A DNA stretch of 64,000 nt from Anagrus nilaparvatae (lineage: Eukaryota; Arthropoda; Insecta; Hymenoptera; Mymaridae), in the NCBI GenBank assembly GCA_022575985.1, contig JAKSXM010000007.1:35900501-35964500 (forward strand), given 5' to 3'. A program made the translations under genes and the position numbers. The notes beneath the pieces are model-generated. The model made no database searches, was not told where the DNA came from, and was given only the letters and a program-made list of their open reading frames with translations. Positions within the stretch are counted from its first letter, which is position 1. Each line of letters opens with the position of its first letter. Below, in pieces: positions 45,401 to 58,100 of this stretch.

Positions 45401-48400
45401 CCCTTTTGTTTGTAACATTATAATTATATTATAATATTAATTTACCATAATTATTTTCAGATTTAATTAGCAACTTTGCGAATTATTTTCCGATTTAATT
45501 AGCAACGTTGCTAATTATTTTCAGATTTATATAGCAACGTTGCTAATTATTTTCAGTTTCATTTACCAACGTTGCTAAATATTTCCACTAATGATAAAAA
45601 TGATAAAAACTATAATGATAAAAACAATATTTTATAATTGTTTCTAGATGTGCACAAAATAACTTCGTGTGTTATTTTACAATATATAAATTAATTTTAG
45701 GCTTAAATTTTGTTGTTTAGGAAAATATTATTTTCAGATTTAATTAGCAACGTTGCTAATTATTTCCAAATTTATTTAGCTACGTTGCTAATTATTTTCA
45801 GATTTAATTTGCAATGTTGCTAATTATTTTCAGATTTAATTAGCAACGTTGCTAATTATTTTCAAATTTAATTAGCAACGTTGCAAATTATTTTCAGATT
45901 TAATTAGCAACGTTGCTAATTATTTTCAGATTTAATTAGCAATGTTGCTAATTATTTTCCGATTTAACGTTGCTAAATATTTCCAAATTTATTTAGCTAC
46001 GTTGCTAAATATTTCCACTAATGATAAAAATGATAAAAACTATAATGATAAAAACAATGTTTAATAATTGTTTCTAGATGTGCACAAAATAACTTCGTGT
46101 ATGTGTTATTTTACAATATATAAATTAATTTTAGGCTTAAATTTTATTTACTTTTAAGCACAATAACGTTAAAAATATTACTTTTGAGTTTAGAAATAAT
46201 TTAGTGAACGAGTTGTTTAATATTTAAAATTTAAGTATATTGTACAAACAAAATATTATACAAACAAAAACTTTGAAATATTTAGCAAAATTTTTCCTCT
46301 TGTTCGTATCATTAATATATCATTTTTTAACATTATATTTGTAATAAACATCATTATAAAGTAATATAAGATTATCATTATTTAGCTCCGCTTACAATGT
46401 TTAATAATTGTCTCTAAACGTGTAAAAAAGTACATCTTGAACGTGTTACTAAAGTAATAATTTAAAATATACTTAAATTTTAAATTTAAAACAACTCGTA
46501 AACGAAGTATTTCTAATCTCAAATTGATTTTAACGTTATTGTGCTCAAGTAATTAATAACAAACTGCATTTTAATATTAAACATTTATTAAACATTTGAT
46601 ATAAATCAAAACTTATAAAAGATATAAAGACTGAATATTTCCACTATTTGAAAAACAATGTTTAAATGTAAACAATGTTTTACTCATGAATCAAAACTAA
46701 AATGTTTAATAAATATTAACATTCAGTTTTTTATTCGTTACTTATATAACTAACCAATTTGCCCTTTTGTTTGTAACATTATAATTATATCATAATATTA
46801 ATTTACCATAATTATTTTCAGATTTAATTAGCAACTTTGCTAATTATTTTCCGATTTAATTAGCAACGTTGCTAATTATTTTCAGATTTATATAGCAACG
46901 TTGCTAATTATTTTCAGATTCATTTAGCAACGTTGCTAATTATTTTCAGATTTAATTAGCAACGTTGCTAATTATTTTCAGATTTAATTAGCAACGTTGC
47001 TAATTATTTTCAAATTTATTTAGCAACGTTGCTAAATATTTCCACTAATGATATAAATGATAAAAACTATAATGATAAAAACAATATTTTATAATTGTTT
47101 CTAGATGTGCACAAAATAACTTCGTGTATGTGTTATTTTACAATATATAAATTAATTTTAGGCTTAAATTTTATTTACTTTTAAGCACAATAACGTTAAA
47201 AATATTACTTTTGAGTTTAGAAATAATTTAGTGAACGAGTTGTTTAATATTTAAAATTTAAGTATATTGTACAAACAAAATATTATACAAACAAAAACTT
47301 TGAAATATTAAGCAAAATTTTTCCTCTTGTTCGTATCATTAATATATCATTTTTTAACATTATATTTGTAATAATAAAATTATCAATTATTTAGCTCCGC
47401 TTACAATGTTTAATAATTGTCTCTAAACGTGTAAAAAAGTACATCTTGAAAGTGTTACTAAAGTAATTATTTAAAATATACTTAAATTTCAAATTGATTT
47501 TAACGTTATTGTGCTCAAGTAATTATTAACAAACTGCATTTTAATATTAAACATTTATTAAACATTTGATATAAATCAAATCTTATAAGCTATAAAGACT
47601 GAATATTTTCACTATTTAAAAAACAATGTTTAATAATTGTTTCTAGATGTGCACAAAATAACTTTGTGTACGTGTTATTTTACAATATGTTTATTACTTT
47701 TAAGATTATTTAATCTTTTACTTTTTGAAGTTATTTTTCAGCTAAATAACGCTAAAATCCATGTTTCATTTCAGTTACTTGGTCGAAATTCATATATTTT
47801 AATCATTTCACTTTTAATTTATTTTTCACCAACTTGAAAAAAAAACTATTTTATCTTATATCAGCCTTTTTAACTCATGAATCAAAACTAAAATGTTTAA
47901 TAAATATTAACATTCAGTTTTTTAGTCGTTACTTATATAACTAACCGATTTGCCCTTTTGTTTGTAACATTAAAATTATATCATAATATTAATTTACCAT
48001 ACTTATTTTCAGATTTAATTAGCAACGTTGCTAATTATTTTCAGATTTATTTAGCAACGTTGCTAATTATTTTCAGATTTAATTAGCAACGTTGCTAATT
48101 ATTTCCAAATTTATTTAGCTACGTTGCTAAATATTTCCACTAATGATAAAAATGATAAAAATTACAATGATAAAAACAATGTTTAAAATTGTTTCTAGAT
48201 GTGCACAAAATAACTTCGTATTTGTGTTATTTCACAATATATAAATTAATTTTAGGCTTAAATTTTATTTACTTTTAAGCACAATAACGTTAAAATCAAT
48301 GTTACTTTTAAGTTTAGAAATAATTTAGTGAACGAGTTGTTTAATATTTAAAATTTAAGTATATTGTAAAGTAACTTGTTCAAGATGTACTTTTTTACAT

Positions 48401-49269
48401 GTCTAGAAAGAATTATTAAACATTGTAAGCAGAGCTAAATAATTGATAATCTTATAGTATTTTATTACATTGATGTTTATTACAAATATAGTGTTAAATA
48501 ATGATATAGTATTTGATATATTAATGTTACAAACAAAAATTTGGATTTAATTAGATTTAATTTAGATTTAATTTTCAGATTTAATTAGCAACGTTGCTAA
48601 TTATTTTCCGATTTAATTAGCAACGTTGCTAAATATTTCCAAATTTATTTAGCTACGTTGCTAAATATTTCCACTAATGATAAAAATGATAAAAACTATA
48701 ATGATAAAAACAATATTTTATAATTGTTTCTAGATTTGCACAAAATAACTTCGTGTACGTGTTATTTTACAATATATAAATTAATTTTAGGATTTAATTT
48801 GCAATGTTGCTAATTATTTTCAGATTTAATTAGCAACGTTGCTAATTATTTTCAAATTTAATTAGCAACGTTGCAAATTATTTTCAGATTTAATTAGCAA
48901 CGTTGCTAATTATTTTCAGATTTAATTAGCAACGTTGCTAATTATTTTCAGATTTAATTAGCAATGTTGCTAATTATTTTCAGATTTAATTAGCAATGTT
49001 GCTAATTATTTTCCGATTTAATTAGCAACGTTGCTAAATATTTCCAAATATATTTAGCTACGTTGTTAAATATTTCCACTAATGATAAAAATGATAAAAA
49101 CTATAATGATAAAAACAATATTTTATAATTGTTTCTAGATGTGAACAAAATAACTTCGTGTACGTGTTATTTTACAATTTTTACGTGTTATTTTATTATT
49201 TTATATTGATGTTTATTACAAATATAGTGTTAAATAATGATATATTGATATTATTAATGTTAATTATTA

Positions 49270-49575
49270 AATTTGTTTAGCAACGTTGCTAAACATTATT
49301 AAATTTGTTTAGCAACGTTGCTAAACATTTCCAGATTTATTTAGCAACGTTGCTAAACAGATTTGAAAATGTTTAGCAACGTTGCTAAACAGATTTGAAA
49401 ATGTTTAGCAACGTTGCTAAACAAATTGAAAATGTTTAGCAACGTTGCTAAACAAATTTGTAAATGTTTAGCAACGTTGCTAAACAAATTAAAAATGTTT
49501 AGCAAAGTTGCTAAATAAATCTGAAAATATTTAGCAACGTTGCTAAACAAATCTGAAAATATTTAGCAACGTTAA
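49270..49575. repeat. First block 2 cluster, spacer orientation reverses
   Basis: About ten boxes. Up to about 49345 the spacers read as the reverse complement of the usual cluster end (CATTATTAAATTTG, CATTTCCAGATTT); after that they read forward (CAGATTTGAAAATG). The switch marks a dyad at the border between blocks 1 and 2. Confidence 0.7.
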
Positions 49576-50889
49576 ATTAAGCAGAGCTAAATAATTGATA
49601 ATCTTATATTATTTTATAATGATGTTTAATACAAATATAATGTTAAATAATGATATATTAATGTTACGAACAAGAGGACAAATTTTGCTAAATATTTCCA
49701 AATTTTTGTTTGTAACATTATAATTAATATATCATTATTTAACACTATATTTGTAATAAACATCACTATAAAATACTATAAAATTATCAAATATTTAGCT
49801 CTGCTTACAATGTTCAATGATTCTTTCTAGACGTGTAAAAAAGTACATCTTGAACGAGTTACTTTACAATATACTTAAATTTTAAATATAAAACAACTCG
49901 TTCACGAAGTATTTCTAATCTTAAATTGATTTTAACGTTATTGTGCTCAAAAGTAATAAATAACAAACTGCTATTAACTAATATTAAACACTTATTAAAT
50001 TGATTAAATTGATATAAATATTTGATATAAATCAAAACTTATAAAAGTTATAAAGACTGAATATTTCCACTATTTAGCTCTACTAATGATAAAAACAATG
50101 TTCAATAATTCTTTCTAGACGTGTAAAAAAGTACATTTTGAACGAGTTACTTTAATATACTTAAATTTTAAATATAAAACAACTCGTTCACGTAGTATTT
50201 CTAATATCAAAAGATAAATTGATTTTAACGTTATTGTGCTTAAAAGTAAATTTAAGCCTAAAATTAATTCATATATTGTAAAATAACACGTACACGAAGT
50301 TGTTTTGTGCACATCTAGAAACAGTTATTAAACATTATATTTTTTATCATATTTATCATTATTGGAAATATTTAGCAACGTTGCTAAACAAATTTGAAAA
50401 TGTTTAGCAACGTTGCTAAACAAAATAGAAAATGTTTAGCAACGTTGCAAAACAAATTTGAAAATGTTTAGCAACGTTGCTAAACAAATTGAAAATGTTT
50501 AGCAACGTTGCTAAACAGATTTGAAAATGTTTAGCAACGTTGCTAAACAGATTTGAAAATGTTTAGCAACGTTGCTAAATAAATCTGAAAATATTTAGCA
50601 ACGTTGCTAAACAAATCTGAAAATATTTAGCAACGTTGCTAAACAAATCTAAAAATGTTTAGCAAAGTTGCTAAATAAATCTGAAAATATTTAGCAACGT
50701 TGCTAAACAAATCTGAAAATATTTAGCAACGTTGCTAAACAAATCTGAAAATGTTTAGCAACGTTGCTAAACAAATTGAAAATGTTTAGCAACGTTGCAA
50801 AACTAATTTGAAAATGTTTAGCAACGTTGCAAAACAAATTTGAAAATGTTTAGCAACGTTGCTAAACAGATTTGAAAATGTTTAGCAAC

Positions 50890-52010
50890 GTTGCTAAACA
50901 GATTTGAAAATGTTTAGCAACGTTGCTAAACAAATCTGGAAATGTTTAGCAACGTTGCTAAACAAATTTGAAAATGTTTAGCAACGTTGCTAAATATTTC
51001 CACTATTTAGCTCTACTAATGATAAAAACAATGTTTAATAATTTTTTCTAGATCTGCACAAAATAACTTTGTGTACTTGTTATTTTACAATACATGAATT
51101 AATTTTAGGCTTAAATTTACTTTTAAGCACAATAACGTTAAAATCAATGTTACTTTTGAGATTAGAAATACTTCGTGAACGAGTGGTTTTATATTTAAAA
51201 TTTAAGTATATTGTAAAGTAACTCGTTCAAGATGTACTTTTTTTCAACTTTTTAGCAACGTTGCTAAACAGATTTGAAAATGTTTAGCAACGTTGCTAAA
51301 CAGATTTGAAAATGTTTAGCAACGTTGCAAAACAAATCTGAAAATGTTTAGCAACGTTGCTAAACAAATTTGAAAATGTTTAGCAACGTTGCTAAACAAA
51401 TCTGAAAATGTTTAGCAACGTTGCTAAACAAAATTGAAAATGTTTAGCAACGTTGCAAAACAAATTTGAAAATGTTTAGCAACGTTGCTAAACAAATTTG
51501 AAAATGTTTAGCAACGTTGCTAAACAGATTTGAAAATGTTTAGCAACGTTGCTAAACAAATCTGAAAATGTTTAGCAACGTTGCTAAACAAAATTGAAAA
51601 TGTTTAGCAACGATGCAAAACAAATTTGAAAATGTTTAGCAACGTTGCTAAACAAATTTAATAATGTTTAGCAACGTTGCTAAATAAATCTGGAAATGTT
51701 TAGCAACCACTCGTTCATGAAGTATTTCTAATCTCAAAAGTAACATTGATTTTAACGTTATTGTGCTTAAAAGTAAATTTTAGCCTAAAATTAATTCATG
51801 TATTGTAAAATAACAAGTACACGAAGTTATTTTGTGCAGATCTAGAAAAAATTATTAAACATTGTTTTTATCATTAGTAGAGCTAAATAGTGGAAATATT
51901 TAGCAACGTTGCTAAACTTTTTCAAATTTGTTTAGCAACGTTGCTAAACATTATTAAATTTGTTTAGCAACGTTGCTAAACATTTCCAGATTTATTTAGC
52001 AACGTTGCTA
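50890..52010. repeat. Kilobase palindrome inside the array
   Basis: Linker 50998-51190 recurs inverted at 51707-51900 (mirror sum about 102,898), and the canonical cluster end before 50998 recurs inverted at 51900-52010. A box cluster of about 14 boxes (51250-51705) fills the middle. Confidence 0.8.
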
Positions 52011-52175
52011 AACAAATTGAAAATGCTTAGCAACGTTGCAAAACAAATTTGAAAATGTTTAGCAACGTTGCTAAATAAATCTGGAAATGTTTAGCAACGT
52101 TGCTAAACAAATTTAATAATGTTTAGCAACGTTGCTAAACAAATTTGAAAATGTTTAGCAACGTTGCTAAATATT

Positions 52176-55100
52176 TCCACTATTTAGCTCTACTAATGAT
52201 AAAAACAATGTTTAATAATTTTTTCTAGATCTGCACAAAATAACTTCGTGTACTTGTTATTTTACAATACATGAATTAATTTTAGGCTTAAATTTACTTT
52301 TAAGCACAATAACGTTAAAATCAATGTTACTTTTGAGATTAGAAATACTTCGTGAACGAGTGGTTTTATATTTAAAATTTAAGTATATTGTAAAGTAACT
52401 CGTTCAAGATGTACTTTTTTACGCGTCTAGAAAGAATTCTTAAACATTGTAAGCAGAGCTAAATAATTGATAATCTTATATTATTTTATAATGATGTTTA
52501 ATACAAATATAATGTTAAATAATGATATATTAATGTTACGAACAAATTTTGCTAAATATTTCCAAATTTTTGTTTGTAACATTATAATTAATATATTTAA
52601 CACTATATTTGTAATAAACATCAGTATAAAATACTATAAAATTATCAAATATAGAGCTAAATATTTGATAATTTTATAGTATTTTATACTGATGTTTATT
52701 ACAAATAAGCAGAGGCTTACAATGTTCAATGATTCATTTTAGACGTGTAAAAAAGTACATCTTGAACGAGTTACTTTACAATATACTTAAATTTTAAATA
52801 TAAAACAACTCGTTCACGAAGTATTTCTGATCTTAAATTGATTTTAACGTTATTGTGCTCAAAATTAATAAATAACAAACTGCTATTAACTAATATTAAA
52901 CACTTATTAAATTGATTAAATTGATATAAATATTTGATATAAATCAAAACTTATAAAAGTTATAAAGACTGCATATTTCCACTATTTAGCTCTACTAATG
53001 ATAAAAACAATGTTCAATAATTCTTTCTAGCAACGTTGCTAAACAAATTGAAAATGTTTAGCAACGTTGCTAAACAAATTTGAAAATGTTTAGCAACGTT
53101 GCTAAACAAATTTGAAAATGTTTAGCAACGTTGCTAAACAGATTTGAAAATGTTTAGCAACATTGCTAAATATTTCCACTATTTAGCTCTACAAATGATA
53201 AAAACAATGTTTAATAATTTTTTCTAGATCTGCACAAAATAACTTCGTGTACTTGTTATTTTACAATACATGAATTAATTTTAGGCTTAAATTTACTTTT
53301 AAGCACAATAACGTTAAAATCAATGTTACTTTTGAGATTAGAAATACTTCGTGAACGAGTGGTTTTATATTTAAAATTTAAGTATATTGTAAAGTAACTC
53401 GTTCAAGATGTACTTTTTTACGCGTCTAGAAAGAATTCTTAAACATTGTAAGCAGAGCTAAATAATTGATAATCTTATATTATTTTATAATGATGTTTAA
53501 TACAAATATAATGTTAAATAATGATATATTAATGTTACGAACAAATTTTGCTAAATATTTCCAAATTTTTGTTTGTAACATTATAATTAATATATCATTA
53601 TTTAACACTATATTTGTAATAAACATCAGTATAAAATACTATAAAATTATCAAATATAGAGCTAAATATTTGATAATTTTATAGTATTTTATACTGATGT
53701 TTATTACAAATAAGCAGAGGCTTACAATGTTCAATGATTCATTCTAGACGTGTAAAAAAGTACATCTTGAACGAGTTACTTTACAATATACTTAAATTTT
53801 AAATATAAAACAACTCGTTCACGAAGTATTTCTGATCTTAAATTGATTTTAACGTTATTGTGCTCAAAAGTAATAAATAACAAACTGCTATTAACTAATA
53901 TTAAACACTTATTAAATTGATTAAATTGATATAAATATTTGATATAAATCAAAACTTATAAAAGTTATAAAGACTGCATATTTCCACTATTTAGCTCTAC
54001 TAATGATACTAATGATAAACAACTCGTTCACGAAGTATTTCTAATCTCAAAAGATTGATTGATTTTAACGTTATTGTGCTTAAAAGTAAATTTAGGCCTA
54101 AATATAATTCATATATTGTAAAATAACACGTACACGAAGTTGTTTTGTGCACATCTAGAAACAGTTATTAAACATTATAATTTTTATCATATTTATCATT
54201 ATTGGAAATATTTAGCAACGTTGCAAAACAAATTTGAAAATGTTTAGCAACGTTGCTAAATAAATCTGGAAATGTTTAGCAACGTTGCTAAACAAATTTA
54301 ATAATGTTTAGCAACGTTGCTAAACAAATTTGAAAATGTTTAGCAACATTGCTAAATATTTCCACTATTTAGCTCTACTAATGATAAAAACAATGTTTAA
54401 TAATTTTTTCTAGATCTGCACAAAATAACTTCGTGTACTTGTTATTTTACAATACATGAATTAATTTTAGGCTTAAATTTACTTTTAAGCACAATAACGT
54501 TAAAATCAATGTTACTTTTGAGATTAGAAATACTTCGTGAACGAGTGGTTTTATATTTAAAATTTAAGTATATTGTAAAGTAACTCGTTCAAGATGTACT
54601 TTTTTACGCGTCTAGAAAGAATTCTTAAACATTGTAAGCAGAGCTAAATAATTGATAATCTTATATTATTTTATAATGATGTTTAATACAAATATAATGT
54701 TAAATAATGATATATTAATGTTACGAACAAATTTTGCTAAATATTTCCAAATTTTTGTTTGTAACATTATAATTAATATATCATTATTTAACACTATATT
54801 TGTAATAAACATCAGTATAAAATACTATAAAATTATCAAATATAGAGCTAAATATTTGATAATTTTATAGTATTTTATACTGATGTTTATTACAAATAAG
54901 CAGAGGCTTACAATGTTCAATGATTCATTCTAGACGTGTAAAAAGTACATCTTGAACGAGTTACTTTACAATATACTTAAATTTTAAATATAAAACAACT
55001 CGTTCACGAAGTATTTCTAATCTTAAATTGATTTTAACGTTATTGTGCTCAAAAGTAATAAATAAGAAACTGCTATTAACTAATATTAAACACTTATTAA

Positions 55101-58100
55101 ATTGATTAAATTGATATAAATATTTGATATAAATCAAAACTTATAAAAGTTATAAAGACTGAATATTTCCACTATTTAGCTCTACTAATGATAAAAACAA
55201 TGTTCAATAATTCTTTCTAGACATGTAAAAAAGTACATTTTGAACGAGTTACTTTACAATATACTTAAATTTTAAATATAAAACAACTCGTTCACGAAGT
55301 ATTTCTAATCTCAAAAGATTGATTGATTTTAACGTTATTGTGCTTAAAAGTAAATTTAAGCCTAAAATTAATTCATATATTGTAAAATAACACGTACACG
55401 AAGTTGTTTTGTGCACATCTAGAAACAGTTATTAAACATTATAATTTTTATCATATTTATCATTATTGGAAATATTTAGCAACGTTGCTAAACAAATTTG
55501 AAAATGTTTAGCAACGTTGCTAAACAAATCTGAAAATGTTTAGCAACGTTGCTAAACAAATTTGAAAATGTTTAGCAACGTTGCTAAACAGATTTGAAAA
55601 TGTTTAGCAACGTCGCTAAACAGATTTGAAAATGTTTAGCAACGTTGCTAAACAAATCTGAAAAAGTTTAGCAACGTTGCTAAACAAAATTGAAAATGTT
55701 TAGCAACGTTGCTAAACGGATTTGAAAATGTTTAGCAACGTTGCTAAATAAATCTGGAAATGTTTAGCAACGTTGCTAAACAAATTTAATAATGTTTAGC
55801 AACGTTGCTAAACAAATTTGAAAATGTTTAGCAACGTTGCTAAATATTTCCACTATTTAGCTCTACTAATGATAAAAACAATGTTTAATAATTTTTTCTA
55901 GATCTGCACAAAATAACTTCGTGTACTTGTTATTTTACAATACATGAATTAATTTTAGGCTTAAATTTACTTTTAAGCACAATAACGTTAAAATCAATGT
56001 TACTTTTGAGATTAGAAATACTTCGTGAACGAGTGGTTTTATATTTAAAATTTAAGTATATTGTAAAGTAACTCGTTCAAGATGTACTTTTTTACGCGTC
56101 TAGAAAGAATTCTTAAACATTGTAAGCAGAGCTAAATAATTGATAATCTTATATTATTTTATAATGATGTTTAATACAAATATAATGTTAAATAATGATA
56201 TATTAATGTTACGAACAAATTTTGCTAAATATTTCCAAATTTTTGTTTGTAACATTATAATTAATATATTTAACACTATATTTGTAATAAACATCAGTAT
56301 AAAATACTATAAAATTATCAAATATAGAGCTAAATATTTGATAATTTTATAGTATTTTATACTGATGTTTATTACAAATAAGCAGAGGCTTACAATGTTC
56401 AATGATTCATTTTAGACGTGTAAAAAAGTACATCTTTAACGAGTTACTTTACAATATACTTAAATTTTAAATATAAAACAACTCGTTCACGAAGTATTTC
56501 TGATCTTAAATTGATTTTAACGTTATTGTGCTCAAAATTAATAAATAACAAACTGCTATTAACTAATATTAAACACTTATTAAATTGATTAAATTGATAT
56601 AAATATTTGATATAAATCAAAACTTATAAAAGTTATAAAGACTGCATATTTCCACTATTTAGCTCTACTAATGATAAAAACAATGTTCAATAATTCTTTC
56701 TAGCAACGTTGCTAAACAAATTGAAAATGTTTAGCAACGTTGCTAAACAGATTTGAAAATGTTTAGCAACATTGCTAAATATTTCCACTATTTAGCTCTA
56801 CAAATGATAAAAACAATGTTTAATAATTTTTTCTAGATCTGCACAAAATAACTTCGTGTACTTGTTATTTTACAATACATGAATTAATTTTAGGCTTAAA
56901 TTTACTTTTAAGCACAATAACGTTAAAATCAATGTTACTTTTGAGATTAGAAATACTTCGTGAACGAGTGGTTTTATATTTAAAATTTAAGTATATTGTA
57001 AAGTAACTCGTTCAAGATGTACTTTTTTACGCGTCTAGAAAGAATTCTTAAACATTGTAAGCAGAGCTAAATAATTGATAATCTTATATTATTTTATAAT
57101 GATGTTTAATACAAATATAATGTTAAATAATGATATATTAATGTTACGAACAAATTTTGCTAAATATTTCCAAATTTTTGTTTGTAACATTATAATTAAT
57201 ATATCATTATTTAACACTATATTTGTAATAAACATCAGTATAAAATACTATAAAATTATCAAATATAGAGCTAAATATTTGATAATTTTATAGTATTTTA
57301 TACTGATGTTTATTACAAATAAGCAGAGGCTTACAATGTTCAATGATTCATTCTAGACGTGTAAAAAAGTACATCTTGAACGAGTTACTTTACAATATAC
57401 TTAAATTTTAAATATAAAACAACTCGTTCACGAAGTATTTCTGATCTTAAATTGATTTTAACGTTATTGTGCTCAAAAGTAATAAATAACAAACTGCTAT
57501 TAACTAATATTAAACACTTATTAAATTGATTAAATTGATATAAATATTTGATATAAATCAAAACTTATAAAAGTTATAAAGACTGCATATTTCCACTATT
57601 TAGCTCTACTAATGATACTAATGATAAACAACTCGTTCACGAAGTATTTCTAATCTCAAAAGATTGATTGATTTTAACGTTATTGTGCTTAAAAGTAAAT
57701 TTAAGCCTAAATATAATTCATATATTGTAAAATAACACGTACACGAAGTTGTTTTGTGCACATCTAGAAACAGTTATTAAACATTATAATTTTTATCATA
57801 TTTATCATTATTGGAAATATTTAGCAACGTTGCAAAACAAATTTGAAAATGTTTAGCAACGTTGCTAAATAAATCTGGAAATGTTTAGCAACGTTGCTAA
57901 ACAAATTTAATAATGTTTAGCAACGTTGCTAAACAAATTTGAAAATGTTTAGCAACATTGCTAAATATTTCCACTATTTAGCTCTACTAATGATAAAAAC
58001 AATGTTTAATAATTTTTTCTAGATCTGCACAAAATAACTTCGTGTACTTGTTATTTTACAATACATGAATTAATTTTAGGCTTAAATTTACTTTTAAGCA

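Larger units (their letters stand above)
34020..49255. repeat. Satellite block 1 (AATT-flanked boxes)
   Basis: Box form AATTAGCAACGTTGCTAATT (example 34590-34609) or TTTAGCAACGTTGCTAAA, spaced by ATTTTCAGATTT-like sequence, about 32 bp per step. Clusters lie near 34528-34672, 35717-35798, 36737-36882, 37697-37780, 39307-39450, 39970-40090, 40212-40358, 41297-41415, 41932-42045, 42812-42960, 44004-44147, 45467-45575, 45740-46010, 46830-47045, 48018-48135, 48585-48672 and 48800-49075. Each cluster ends ATATTTCCACTAATGATAAA and passes into a linker. The last box of many clusters is the variant TAGCTACGTTGCTA. Confidence 0.85.

Noticed and set aside
35334..47837. Three copies of a 66-residue ORF (35334, 43621, 47637)
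   Set aside because: They belong to duplicated linker segments; no domain, and the alternative start codon is not an ATG.
49353..49550. 65-residue minus-strand ORF with a repeated NVAKHFQICLATLLNIF pattern (also 60125-60322)
   Set aside because: It reads through the box satellite; the protein repeat only reflects the DNA repeat. No start context or partner exon.
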